From: Brachycybe producta
Lineage: Eukaryota; Arthropoda; Diplopoda; Playtdesmida; Andrognathidae
Length of the DNA: 64,000 bases
Direction of reading: 5' to 3'
Assembly: GCA_036925085.1 (NCBI GenBank)
Contig: JAUPFP010000021.1
Coordinates: 2,134,027-2,198,026, forward strand
Below are positions 45,502 to 57,738 of this stretch, piece after piece. The translations under genes and the position numbers were made by a program. Under the pieces are notes generated by a model. It made no database searches. It worked only from the letters and a program-made list of their open reading frames with translations, and was not told where the DNA came from. Position 1 is the stretch's first letter. The number at the start of each line of letters is the position of its first letter.

Positions 45502-46609
45502 TTTTTACCCTGAGAACAAAAAATGCAAATATTTTTAATACTTTGTTTTAATGACAAGTTTTCATCTGAAATCAAGTATTTATTTTTGGTTTCAACAATA
45601 AAAGAAATTTGTCCCTGACTTCTTATGAGGGCATGATATGAATATAATGTATGTTTATTACTATTAGGTTTATTTATATAATTCGAAAACCACAATTACA
45701 ATGGTTGTAAAATAAAAATGAAATTCTACCTCTTTTTCTCTACCACTATATTTAGTTTCAAGGCAAAAAGTTAAAATAAAACTGATTAAAATTGGCAACC
45801 ACAATAAAAATATATAATTAGAATTTAGAGAGATAATCTTGGCATTTATATTAAATAGCTAAATTTGGCTTGGAATTTCTACTTTGGTCTTAATTCTACT
45901 TTTGGCTATAATCGGTGATTTTTGTAAAAAAAAAAACAATCAATTAATTCTAATGACATTTTAGGCAATGTGTAGAATGACTACCATGCTGGCACGCATA
46001 CTGGCTACATCATCTTATAGGTCGGTAATATCAGGCTTTGGTGCTTCACTTTAGAGTATTTTTATTTTAACATTTTTCAAAATAAACTTTTTATAGACAA
46101 AAAAGTAATAAGAAATATCATCTGTTTAAATTTGGGTCATAAAATTAAAATCGATAACAACATGAAAATACCATGAAAGCTAAATTGTTATTCAGAGCTA
46201 TACCTTTTCTAGTTTCTAAAACACATTCAAGTTGCTCTTGATTTTGCACTTGAAAGACAAAATAAGTTCAATATTGAAACACTTTAAAACATGCACCTAA
46301 TAATTATTTCTACATTTGTTTAATTTTGTGTACAGTAACAATGACTTCTATTTGATATTATGTGTTATATATGCAATTGCATTTATAATGCATGAGATAT
46401 TAAATTTTAAACGATTTTAGCTAATGCACTTTTGATATTGCAATGTTAATTTGTTCTGAAGATACAGTATATTATATTCAATAATGGCACAATTAATGCA
46501 TTCATGCAAATTGTCTTATTCTTTAGGTTTTTAACACATTGCAAATTTGAAACCATTAAGTATTATTGAAATAGCGCTCTAGGCTTGATTTTTCAATTTG
46601 GCGGTCAGG

Positions 46610-46644
46610 CCATATAGCCCCCTATATTATAGAGGGCTATATGG
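46610..46644. repeat. 17-bp palindrome with one mismatch
   Basis: 'ccatatagccccctata' (46610-46626) and 'tatagagggctatatgg' (46628-46644) pair with a single-base spacer, so cruciform extrusion is possible. Confidence 0.8.
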
Positions 46645-46752
46645 GCAAGCACACGAACACCGTGTACGTGTCCGCAACACATGTCCCAGGGGCCCCCGAG
46701 GGAGGTTTCTGTAGATCGTTCGCGTTTCTTTGAGTACAAGCGTCATAGTGGC

Positions 46753-46788
46753 ACCACAGAATAAGGATGTATATCCTTATTCTGTGGT
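46753..46788. repeat. Perfect 16-bp stem, 4-nt loop upstream of PSMG2
   Basis: 'accacagaataaggat' (46753-46768) is exactly inverted at 46773-46788. It ends 94 bp before the PSMG2 start codon. The extent and TGTGG ends hint at a mini-palindromic element; no second copy seen. Confidence 0.85.
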
Positions 46789-46882
46789 AGCACGGTGACA
46801 ATTGCAATTTTTCTTATATTGTTTTACAGTGATATTTTGCCTCCTTGTTCGAAGCTCTTTATCTTCTTTATAAATAACCAAA

Positions 46883-48071
46883 ATGTTTTTCATAAAGCTG
46901 AACTTAAACGAAGATTTGTCAAATTACATCCTCATTCTTGTAAGTTTTCATTAAATTTCATTTTCAGATTAAAAAACGGCCTTGCCAGTTGTCCTACGTT
47001 AGGCAGGACATTGCTATAGTATCTATAGGCAACTGTCCTATCAAAAGTAGGACACATGGTAATTGTTTTCAAATTGGTGTCATTTCTATCTAGCCCAGCG
47101 TTTCCGTGGGCAATGTTGGTCAACTGGCAACAGATTTGCTTATCAACTCGATTGCAGCTGAGAAAGTAGGTTATGTTCATACGGCTTATCTACTCTCGAT
47201 GATCGGTTCGAACGCATTCGCAATCCACGGAAAAGAACCGACCAAAGGAAATCTTACGACAGGATGCGAAAGTATCAATCGTAAAACGGTTAAACATTAA
47301 AATGTTACTTAATTACATTTTTTTTTTTCTTTAACAGTTTTTGCATCGATTGAACACAAATTGATGATCATTCAGCAAAGAGCTCCGATCGTTCGAGGGA
47401 AATCGCAGTCGTTTCGTAAGGAATTGAGCAAATGGATAAAGGAAAAACGTTTTAAATTAGTCATTCTACTGAGTAGCAGTTTTGCTCACAAGAGACTCGA
47501 TTCACAAATTAATGAGTTACGAGAGTGAGCTACAAAGTGAAGAACTTAACTAATAATTTCTTGCCGTCTCATTGAAGTCCGTTGTGTCGGTTTCTGGCCA
47601 CTCCAACGGTTGATCCTTCGTTAATTGATAATATCAAGTCCGAACTGAAGTGGAAATGCTTGGAGCGTAATGACACCTTAGAAGGAGAGAACCCTTTCGA
47701 TGACAGAATCATCATTCCGGGAGGTGGAATCACAACTTCGTTTTATCATGAATGGTAATTTGAACATCTAAGGGAAAGATTCACCAAGATGTTTTATGAG
47801 CAGCTCACTTCGGTTATTTCTGCAGTTTCAGAAGAGCAACACTGAGAAGAAATTGAAAGTGTGCTAGAAACTAGAACAGTGGGTGCATCACTTAAGGATA
47901 TTTTCATGTTGATATCTTCCAAAGTAATTTTTTTATAAACAAAATGGAAAAAAAAACCATTGTCTTGAGCGACCCTTCTAGTTTTGAAAACACTTTTAGA
48001 CTTTTTATTAATTTTTCTCCTGAAAGACAGAATTACTGGAGTTCGAGGGGCGTTTACACTTTAAACCCATC

Positions 48072-48122
<51 letters not shown>

Positions 48123-48430
48123 CCTTGTTTCCTATGTATATTAAGTTCAGAGGATGGAATCCCTTTACTCGTCATCGTCAAATTTTGTTCTGAAGGCGAC
48201 AACATCCCGGATGCTGTTGAACTCGCAACTTTCTTCAACTCCTGGTTGAAAGTTGTACCTGTACGTCACGTTTACGAGAAAAAACGAATGGAATTGATAT
48301 TAAGTCTCATTTTTCTTTCAAGGATGTTCCGAATGATTCCGTCACGTCAAAGAGACCAAAATCAAACTGGATATTTCCTTCATCTTGGAGGCTTCTATTT
48401 GGAAGTGGACCACCGTCCACGATATTCTAA
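46883..48430 (+). CDS. PSMG2: Proteasome assembly chaperone 2
   Basis: Six exons: 46883-46939, 47094-47271, 47338-47524, 47578-47754, 48146-48260, 48323-48430; phases close and give 273 residues (human 264). With PSMG1 it forms the chaperone that guides alpha-ring assembly of the 20S proteasome in the cytosol. The start MFFIKLN, the conserved PSVSVGNVGQLATDLLI block, the KLVILLSSSF strand, IIIPGGGIT and the C-terminal PSSWRLLFGSGPPSTIF all match the family in order; the C-terminal residues of such chaperones dock on alpha subunits. The first exon has only 19 codons, and a strong AG acceptor lies about 55 bp upstream of its ATG, suggesting a 5' UTR intron or trans-splicing. Intron 4 holds a D repeat and a (TA)24 run. 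Confidence 0.95.
47840..48121. repeat. D repeat and (TA)24 in PSMG2 intron 4
   Basis: D copy from 'gtgtgctagaaactagaaca' to 'cccttctagttttgaaaaca' and 'tgaaagacagaatt', followed by a pure TA run at about 48074-48121. Confidence 0.75.
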
Positions 48431-48473
48431 ATTCACTCTCTTTTGATTTTCAAAAACAAACCGAATGCAATTC

Positions 48474-48479
48474 AATAAA
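48474..48479 (+). terminator. PSMG2 polyadenylation signal
   Basis: AATAAA 44 bp after the stop codon. Confidence 0.75.
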
Positions 48480-49581
48480 CGTTAATTAATATGCATATGG
48501 GAATAGTTTATTTAATTAATTCAGGGTGATAAATATTTTAAAATACTTTCTTAAAAGTGTCTTCTGCCGTTCACATAACAAGTTCTAATAAAAACCATAT
48601 GAATCTAATTTCTCAACTAAAAGCGATTCAGACTAAAACACGAAGTTGTCGAAAAACATAATCAGCGCACTTTTTGAAAAAGCCAGATGAGGATTTTTCA
48701 GATTTTGCCCCAGTTTTAAACTTTAAAAACCTTTCTTGAATCTTTGTAACCTTTCGAGCTTTTAGAGACTTATGGAGCCACATGAGCTCCCCGAGACATT
48801 TTTAGAATGCGGGTATAAAACATTTTTCGATTCTCGGTCGTTCGGTCGTTTTTTTAAAACGGCCAAGTTTTTAAAGACATGATTTTTTTTTTAATGAAAA
48901 AAACAAACATGCAAATACATGAAAGATAGAATCAAGGCCAGCACAAGGGTTTAATGTACCCTAGGCATACCCGTGTACCTATCCGTCACCTTGCCTGCCA
49001 ACAAGCTTACCTATTCCCAGCTGTCTATCCATTCTAAGCCACAGTGCGACACAAAAGACCAACAAAAACTCCACGACAAAAAAAGGAAACTAGTATTTAA
49101 GGTAAATTATTTGTACATATTATTGGCCTAAGCAATTTTTTAGCAGTTCCTATAGAACACAATAGCCACTGCATAGCACCATCCAGGGGGGAAGAACACA
49201 AAATAATTATCTATTCAGCCAAATTAACTGGCTTTGGACAGCCATGTCTACACATATGGCCCAAGTATTTCTAGTAAGAATTCCATTCATTACATTCTAG
49301 GTCAAGTTTTTTCTTCCCACAATAATAATAAGAAACACAGAAGGAATAATCCGTTTACATGAGTTTCTGCACGTAACCGTGCGTTTACATCTTCTCTTTC
49401 TGCGTCCATAAGATGATTTATCTGCCGCTTACAATTTTTTTCTGTATTTCCGTGTTTTAGTCTGAACCTAGAGAAAAGCAACTAAATCTCTATACTTTTT
49501 GATTACATTTTTGTTTTTGTAAATCAAAAAACAAGCCACACCAAATGAGATGAAAAATAAAATACTTTGTACAAAGAGAAA

Positions 49582-49649
<68 letters not shown>

Positions 49650-49737
49650 TGGAGAAATCATTAAAAAAAATCGTAATCGATGATGAAAAGTCGTTCCAAG
49701 TTATCCGTAGTTATAAAAGATATCCTCTTTCTTTTTT
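48480..49737. other. Convergent intergenic DNA, long GA run
   Basis: A pure (GA)31 run of about 62 bp at 49586-49647 ends 90 bp from the R3HDM4 stop codon. No gene seen in the remainder. Confidence 0.7.
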
Positions 49738-51101
49738 TCATCGCAACTTGTATCGCTTCTCTATGTATTCTGTGAGTAACATCGAAGGCATGTTGAAAAT
49801 CTCTCTCGGATTTTCCACTTTAACCTCACGTTTTCCGTCCGAAACGTCGATACCTTTTTTATTATTAAAGAAACAGTCAAAAAAAAAAAATTAAATTAAA
49901 AACAATTACGAAGAAATTTCGAAACTCTTCTAACTTTGAGATATGAGATCGAGGTACTGGCATAACGAGTGAAGTAAAAGGCGATGATAACCGCTCGGTA
50001 GTAAAGACATGTAAACGGAACGAGGCCACTCGAGAAAGAACGAAATTACTTCGTTCTCGAGACCGGCCAAGGTACCCTTAGAAAGAAAAAAAAAAGGAGA
50101 AAAATTGAATTTGGTACACACGAGACGACACAATCGTAACTTATTACCATCGCCAACTGTTTTCCTTTCAGGAGAGAACGGAAACGTCCGTTGATGCGAC
50201 GAAAACTTTCTTGAGGTTTGTATGCTGGATTTTCTATATATATATATAACGACAAAACAAAACAAACGTTCATGATTCCAGACGCGTTCCGAAAGTAATG
50301 GACGATTGGCAAAATCAGAACTTCGTTGCTACCTTTGCGCTTATCGTCAGTCTCCTTCGAATCGTCTTCTTTAACGCAATCATTTTGATCGCAATCATCT
50401 GTGCAATTGACAAAATCGTTCCAAAACTATAAAAGAAAACAAATTTATGATCAAACAAAACGTTACCAATGATCGTACTCATAAAAGGTGTTATAGATAT
50501 ACGGTTAAGTTTTCAGGTTCGTTCAAAAGCTGAGCAAAAGCCGAAACACGATGAGAAACAAAGTCATAAATGTTGACTTCTTCTTCTTCATCGCAGCTCA
50601 TTTCCGACTGCCTATTCGGAACGGCTGTAACGATATATTATCGAAACGATTCTTAAATTTCAACCGATAAAAACAATAATTAAACTTATTTTAAACGTCT
50701 GACAGTTTTCGTATCGCCGAAGTTTTTTCCATCCGGACGATTTACTACACATTGCAAAGTTCGTCGGTTTCGCCGGAGTACGAACTTTAATTTTACGGCT
50801 TGCCCTTCGTACAGACACAGCGACGTTTTCTTCAACGTCATCATTCACCTCTTCATGGTCATCATGAATGATTTCAGCAAAACTAACAAAAGAAAATCAA
50901 AGATTAAACCATTTTAGATGTAATATGTGATTTATTGCGATTATAACAAATTGTCAGTGGGGTCCTGAGGGGCCCCCGTTTTCAGGGGGCTTCTCCTCTT
51001 TACCCCTTTTTCTGTAAAACCTTTTAAAAAGTGACTCACTCTTCGACGAAATCTTCAATAAATGTTGCAAAAGGATTCGAACCAGTACCAATAACACCCA
51101 T
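49738..51101 (-). CDS. R3HDM4: R3H domain-containing protein 4
   Basis: Seven exons on the minus strand: 51040-51101, 50686-50882, 50503-50624, 50333-50426, 50148-50233, 49935-50076, 49738-49853; 272 residues (human 268). Its molecular role is poorly defined; the R3H fold binds single-stranded nucleic acid in other proteins. Family landmarks in order are the basic segment ending SGWKKLRRYENCQT, VNIYDFVSHRVSAF, FWNDFVNC, NPAYKPQESFRRINGRFRSLLK, and the R3H block YHRLLLHSLCQYLDLIS with the R-x3-H pair, then a short tail MLLTEYIEKRYKLR. An acidic stretch (IIHDDHEEVNDDVEENV) follows the first exon. The exon 2 donor was chosen at 50686 because a closer GT would bring a stop into frame. It is divergent from the OSBPL gene. 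Confidence 0.93.
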
Positions 51102-51222
51102 GATTAAGTCAAATCAACTGTCGTTTACTTAAAATTCTTTGTTTTACAGTTAATTAAAACTTGAAATTTGATGCAAAATCTAAAATAAGAGCTGAAAGAA
51201 CGAAAGGTTAATAGAATAACAA

Positions 51223-51812
51223 TGGGGTGTTTCTTTTAATACACGACCAACTAACCCTGGATCAACTAACCCCGCCATAAAAGGAAGCTTGTGACGTCAA
51301 AGGGGTTTGATAAAAAATTCAGGTTTGCGTCATTTTGTCTAATTAAAAAAAAGAGAAATAATAAACGAATGCAAAAACCATTTCATTTAAACTGCTGAAC
51401 TGAAAACGTTTTTACCTTTCTTTTTGTATTAGACTAAATGACACAATCGTACATTTTTTGTAAAAAATCTCTGACGTCACTGCATCCTTCGGCGAAGTAT
51501 AATTACGTCTTTTTCAATAATGAAGACAAGTTACAGGCGTAGTTCCGGTAGAACTCTTCTCCGAAGACCTTACTAACCTCTAAACAATCTCGGTTTAAGA
51601 CTCAGGAGAACAACCGCAAATATCTTGATTTTTCTACTAAAAAGACTGCTTAGAGGCTACAGTTCAGTATTTGCCAGAGGTAGTCTCTAATCAGTCTTTA
51701 TGAATAAAGAAATCATATTGCAGCCTCTAAATAAAAAGATTTGTATCGTTGACTGTATAGAGGCTAATCAAGGCTCGTAATTAGTTTGACAAAAAAAAAA
51801 TGAAACACCCTG
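51223..51812. mobile_element. Composite element with GGGTGTTTC ends
   Basis: 'tggggtgtttctttt' at 51223 and 'aaaatgaaacaccctg' ending 51812 are inverted. Inside are F-type paired CREs (51292-51299 and 51472-51479) and several 'agcctctaa' words. This copy appears to show the full extent of the element from which the F and TAGCCTCTAACCAG fragments elsewhere derive. It sits between two divergent promoters. Confidence 0.55.
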
Positions 51813-52258
51813 AAAAACTCTCTGTTCCGGGTGCCCTGTCCTTTATATTGATATTGATATCACCTCATCTGGTAACAACCTGGCAGATGGCAGCCTTTTC
51901 TAAAAGGTGATACGAATTGTGCGCTATGAGAAAGTCTGAAAACGTGACACGGAACCGCCTGCAATATTTACGTGTTTTTTTTTTATGACGAAAATTTTAA
52001 AATAAAACAAAACTTAAATTGCGTAATTTGTTTTACACATATAAATAAAGTAATACAATAAACATTATTATTAAAAATCACTTATATTAGCTGAAATCTC
52101 AAAAATTTAGTATCGTAACTTTTTTTTAAACGAAAATGAGAGTGTAGATTAGAAATAATTTTCACGTTCTTCTTTTTCTGTTTCCGTTTTGTCTTCTTCT
52201 AAAATGATTATTTAATTTGTTAAAATTAGGTTATAATATAAGATTATGATACTGGACA
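51813..52258. other. Promoter-proximal DNA of the OSBPL gene
   Basis: A+T-rich, no clear TATA box or repeat family. Confidence 0.4.
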
Positions 52259-55200
52259 ATGGCGTGAGTAATTGAGAGCTGAAAAAATTGACTATAAGAA
52301 AGAAAATCTTGTTAAAAAAGAGAGCAAAACTTTGTTTTAATGTTTTAACCCTTTGATTACTCAACAGACAAATCTATCAGGGCCAATTATACAAATATAC
52401 GAATGTTGTAAAGGGTTGGCAATACAGATGGTTCATTCTGAAACCAGAAACAGGAATATTAGAATACTATTTAGCAACTCAGGTATTAACCAGCAAAGAT
52501 CCGTGGTTCCTTCAAACTGGGCCATCAGAAGGCCCATATAAGAAGGCGTTCACATACATATGAGCGACTTTCAGTGGTCGAGTTGGACTGCAAAAAAGTG
52601 GTCGGCGTCAGGCGTACACCGATCACTCGGGTCGACTCTGTACGACCGCTTTTTGTTGTTCGTTCAACTACATTAGGACCACTTCGTAACGGATGACAGT
52701 CGACTCGAGTGGCCGATTTTCGACGCATGCCGGCTACTTTTTGCAGGCCATCTCAACCATTAAAAGTCGTTCGTCTATGAATGCCTGTAAACGCGAACTT
52801 TGGAATGCGCTTTTTGAACTTTATAATTGAAATTAAACTAAAATTTCAGGCCGAAGAAGCGAAATTTCAACGACCGAGAGGATTGATCCCTTTATCCGTA
52901 AAAGAAAACAAGAATTAACTTTTAGAAAGAGACAATTTTATAATATTTTGTCTCTTTAAACTGAATTCTAAAGGGGGCTGTTGTGTCACCGAGTGACGAA
53001 GACTCGAATACGTTCACAGTTAACTCGTCAAATGGTGAAATATACAAATTAAGAGGGATTAATGCGAAAGAACGTCAAGAATGGGTCGATCGGTTACGTG
53101 CCGTAGCCGAACATCACGCACAGGCTTCAAATCTCGTTTGTAACAAATTGTAGATAGTTTTTAAAAAGTTTCTCATCGATTTTATTCGATATAGGTGGCG
53201 GCACAGAACACGAATAGAGAACCGTGGCCGAACGTACCAAATGTGCCTGCGATCTCAAACCCACAGGTTCCACCAACTTCAACCGGTTCTTCTTCTTCTT
53301 CTTCGCAACATGGACATCGACAACACCATCGTCGTTCGCCTCCGGAACAAATACAACAACAGCAACATCATCAAGTTTCGGATGCAAAACAGCAACCTCA
53401 ACAGAGTAATCCGACTGCACGAGCTCAACAACGTGTCATGGAGAACACGAGATCTATCTACGATGCTTTCAGCGCGGCTCAGGAAATTCTTGTCAGAGCC
53501 GAATACGGCCATCACACTCTAGCAAAAGCGATCGAGGTTTTTTCTTTTTGTTTTCTCGAAGATTGCGGTTTACGAATTGTTATAAACGATGTTTTATTCA
53601 ATGTTTTGAATGCAGGATTTGCCGAATCATGGTCCTGATGTTCGTTGTATCGATCCAGTGAGTTCCTAATTGCTTAAGAGTAGATTTTAATTGAACTTGC
53701 AGAGATTTACTTCCTTAGGCTCTTGTTCAAGACCGAATCTTGGAACTCTTAACTTGAACCTTCTGAGAAAAATATAATGTTTTATTGAGTGCATTTGAAG
53801 AGCTTTTGTTTTTTATGGTGGAATCTTGTTGTGAAGGTTCAAGTCAGTGGCGCGTTTATATCTGTTAAAGTCCCTATAGGTGCCGTGGGTGTTAGGTGTT
53901 AGGTTCTTCAGGGCCCCTATTCTGCATGTCCACTTTGCGAATGGTAACATACAAAGTCGCAGATGGTTGGGGAAGTGGTTGCAGTATATTTTATATGGAA
54001 ATACTCAAAAGTGGTGGGTTTTGACGACAACACGACTTCATTTTGCAGTCGAAAAGTGGTCTGTGTGCCAAGACCCGTACAGTAAAGTAAAAACTAATAT
54101 GATTTCATTTATTTTTTTCAAATAAAATGTGATTTTTAAAAAAATTACTTATATATTTGATTAAAGTTTTGACTTTTTTCGACCGCGAATAATTTTGGTG
54201 ATCCTCGGCGCGTGCCTAGTTCGCGTTGAAGTTCCAGTGTCGGATTTTCTTTTTGAACAAAAACCTTATCTTAAAGATGTGAAATTTCACTTACTCTTCA
54301 AGCTTTCAAAGCATTTTAAAAACCTTTTTACGGCCGTATTCTCAAACGTTACTTAAGCCAAAGTGAAACTTAAACAAAGATAAACTTAAAAACTCTCCTT
54401 TGAGTTTTGTCTTGCGTCATCGTTTAAGCTTTAACTTTATTTTAAGTAACGTTTTTTGAATAATGAGATTAGTGTCGCTTCTGAAACACAGCGTGTAATC
54501 AGAGTTCGAGTAATCGGCTATTTGAAACTTATCCGTTGTTTGAATGTTTTCTTTTTTATTACGTTGAACAGGATATGTTGTTGCTAAAGGCTACGTCACA
54601 GGCGACTTTGCTTTGTTTGAAACAATGCCACGCAATGCTACAACAGCAACAACAAGTATGATAACCACCAATCGAAATACGTCATAGCAACAACGACGAT
54701 CTGATTGTTTATATATGATTTACAAATAAATTGTTTTTGTTTTCTCTTGAAAATGTTATCATTGACTTTAAAGGCAGCTTCATTTAGTCAGATGGGAGTG
54801 ACGGGGGGTGCGATGATGGAATGGCTCGATCCATTTTCATATTCCTTGTGTGTATTATATACGTATGTCGTTAAAGTGGGAACGGAAGTCGATAACGATA
54901 CGTTTTTTTGTGTTCTCGATCTGCCGTTCCATAGAAACTGGAACAATGCAAATACGACGTTAGAAAATGTTAGTTCGAGTCCGATGGGAAGCAGCTTACA
55001 AGTTTCTATCATTGCTGATAACAATGATAATATTAATTATAACTCCGAAGACGAGAAGACGGACGAAGAGGATTTTGCAGATATAGAAATCAGTTCGGCA
55101 GAAGAACATCGTGCGTTAACTCTGCAGCTTTTGTCGCAGTTCAAACTCGGAATGGATCTTACAAGAGTAAGAAGTTCCAACAGTTCTAATGTTGTCGTTA

Positions 55201-57699
55201 TTTGAAAAAGGACGTTTCTTTCGATTGTCATCTCGAGAGTGGTTTTTATTTTCTTCTTTTTGTTTTAGGTGGTTCTTCCAGCTTTTATTTTGGAACCACG
55301 ATCATTGTTAGAAATGTATTCCGACCTAATGAAACATCCCGATATATTCATAAAGTTAGATATGGTGTTTTTGTTTTTACTTTAAATCAATACAGTGGAA
55401 ACCATTTGACACGAAAACGGTTTTTTGAATTTGAATTTAATAAATTACTCTACAAGCAGCACAAAAGTCCAAAATTAGCGTGTGAAATGTGTTGTTAAAA
55501 CCCAGTAACAATTGCAATGTGTTCTAGTGTAGCTGAATTAATACATATTGTTAGAAAATTAAAAGAGTCTCTATTAACACGAAATATATTTTCGGTTTAA
55601 AGTCGTTAGATATTTTTATATGTAATTAAATTCGTTTAAGACGAAATGGATAACTCGAAAATATTGGTTCACACGAAAGACCTTTATGATCTGAAAAATA
55701 CAAATCAACCGAAAATCATTCTCATAATAATATGAAATGAAGTTAAGGACTAATTTTCCACTTGCGCTTTGACATTGTATTTTTCTGAAATCCTTTTTTT
55801 TTCATCGGAAAAAAACTTAAATCGGTGGCCAGGTTCTTTGAATTCGCTTCTTTTCTGCATTCTTCGCACATAATATGTACAATAATTAGATGTGCAATTA
55901 AAATTTACTGGTTTTATATCTGGTTTTTTATCCTTATTACGATATTGTAGGACCATAAAAATATTATAAAATATGTTTTAAAAATTTGATTAACACGAAA
56001 AAATAATCCCTTCTTTCCGTTTTTCGTGTTAAACAGTGTCCACTGTAGATGTTATGTCGATTCGATTGATCCGATTTTTTTCTTCTATTCATAGAATTCC
56101 AAAAGAGATCAGTCCCGAGGCACGACTGATGGCCGTTGTCGAATGGTATCTAACGGCATTCAATTTAGGAAGAAAGGTCCATCCAAAGATAATAAATAAA
56201 CATGTGATGATGATGATTAAAATGTTCGTGTGTTCATAATAAACATAACAGGGAGGATTCTCGGCCAATAAACCATACAATCCAATCATCGGCGAACTCT
56301 TCTTTTGTTCGTGGATCGTGGAGGATTCCACCGATGACGTTGGTGATGGAGACAATATATCTCATTCTGACAAACGACACAAACTAAAGTTTGTGGCCGA
56401 ACAAGTTTCACACCATCCTCCAAGTGAGAAACCGTTCTGTCTTTATAGGTAGATAGATTGCTGTTTACAAACTGTTAAAACAAATCTTTGTTTCTCTCTC
56501 GTTTAGTTTCGGCTTTCTACGTCGAGAGCAGCGATCACGACATTTGCATGAATGCTTCTATTGCTACGAAATCTAAGTTCATGGGAATGTCCGTAGCCGT
56601 TAATATAGTCGGAGAGGCCGTTTTAAACATACCGCAATACGAAGAAGAATACGTTATCACTTTTCCGAGTGCATACGCGCGGTCTGTACTCAGTACACCT
56701 TGGGTGGAATTATGTGGAAAAACAGCAATAACTTGTAACAAAACTGGCTATTCGGCTTCAGTTACATTCCACACCAAAGTGCGTTTTCAAATATATCTAT
56801 TGAATTTGACGTATAAGTTAGTTAACAAATGAGAGAAAAGCGTTTTCATTAAAAGGGTTCGTAAAAAACATTGGGAAGGGAAACCTGTAAATTCTCTGGA
56901 ATTCTCAGAGAATTTAAAATTCCGTTAGAAACTCAAGAGGTTTTAAGCTGGTTTTGAAGTATAATTGCTCCTCAAACTCCAGTTATTTGGTCTTTAATAT
57001 GAAAAATGAAGCGAAACTTGCTGTTCACAAAGCATCTTAAGTAACACACTTTCATCGTTTTTCAACTGACTTTTACGAGCACATAATTATATCATATTAT
57101 GTTTGAATAAATCAAAACATCGCTAATAAATCTTTATAACTCGTCAGCCATTTTACGGTGGTAAATTGCATCGCATTACGGCAGAAGTTAAGAATTCAAA
57201 CGGTGGAACCATTTGTAAAGTTCAAGGAGAGTGGAATGGTGTTCTAGAATTTATGTGTGCAAATGTAAGTTTTGATCGTACACACATGCAATACATTTTT
57301 ACGATAATAGATACGAAACATTTTTTCTCCTTTACCAGGGAGAGAGTAAGTTTATCGATACGACATCACTCGCCGTTTATCGTAAACGAGTGAAACCCGT
57401 CAATCTTCAGTCCGAACTCGAATCTCGTAAAGTGTGGAAACACGTAACGAGTGCTCTGAAAGAAGAAGATATCGCTACAGCCACAGAGAACAAGAGAATG
57501 GTTCACAATTATCAATCGATCTGACAGATTAAAACAAAAGTTTCTCTTATACTTATTCGTTCTCTCTTTGCAGATCGAAGAATGCCAACGTTACAAAGCC
57601 AGACAGTGGCAAGAAACCGGCCATCATTTTTCACCAAGACTTTTTCAGATGGTCGGAGATAATTGGCAATATAACGATCATTTAAAGATCAAGAATTAA
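52259..57699 (+). CDS. OSBPL11: Oxysterol-binding protein-related protein, ORP10/11 type
   Basis: Fifteen exons: 52259-52263, 52368-52482, 52850-52897, 52974-53135, 53195-53536, 53616-53657, 54572-54655, 54774-55166, 55269-55354, 56095-56176, 56252-56423, 56507-56778, 57148-57264, 57339-57500, 57574-57699; 735 residues (human ORP11 747). Such proteins move lipids, for ORP10/11 phosphatidylserine, at ER-Golgi and endosome contacts. A PH domain opens the chain ([19 protein letters not shown] to [13 protein letters not shown]). A Gln/His-rich linker follows, then the ORP10/11-specific stretch [21 protein letters not shown]. The ligand-binding domain has [10 protein letters not shown], the signature EQVSHHPP (503-510), [15 protein letters not shown] and [14 protein letters not shown]. 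No FFAT motif was seen, as expected for ORP10/11. Exon 1 has only ATGGC, the least certain part. Exon 8 may contain an 87-bp in-frame intron. ORP10 versus ORP11 is unresolved. Confidence 0.94.
53658..54571. repeat. OSBPL intron 6 with repeat N
   Basis: About 54335-54495 ('acgttacttaagccaaagtg', 'acttaaacaaagataaac') matches the N sequence at 14.4-14.6 kb. No additional exon recognised in this 914-bp intron. Confidence 0.55.
55355..56094. other. OSBPL intron 9, no repeat recognised
   Basis: 740-bp A+T-rich intron; short open frames on both strands show no domain. Confidence 0.5.
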
Positions 57700-57738
57700 T
57701 AATAATTAAAATTATGAAAAACTTATGCCGTGAAACGA

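Larger units (their letters stand above)
45502..46882. other. Intergenic CTBS-PSMG2: D repeat and hairpins
   Basis: A D copy occupies about 46050-46290. Two stem-loops lie at 46610-46644 and 46753-46788. A pyrimidine-rich acceptor 'atattgttttacag' at about 46828 precedes the PSMG2 start with no evident upstream exon. Confidence 0.55.

Noticed and set aside
50697..50698. Alternative R3HDM4 exon 2 donor (CAGAC/GTTTAA)
   Set aside because: Using it puts TAG in frame four codons into exon 3; the donor 11 bp further restores frame and homology.
51066..51090. GGTTCGAATCC, a tRNA T-loop-like word
   Set aside because: It is coding sequence of R3HDM4 exon 1 (GTGSNPF); no acceptor or anticodon stem surrounds it.
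53224..53522. Overlapping frames in other phases around 53.2-53.5 kb
   Set aside because: Shadows of OSBPL exon 5, whose own frame is in phase with both neighbours.
54848..54934. Transmembrane segment in the ORP protein
   Set aside because: The hydrophobic stretch lies wholly in the possible 87-bp intron, so a membrane span is not claimed.
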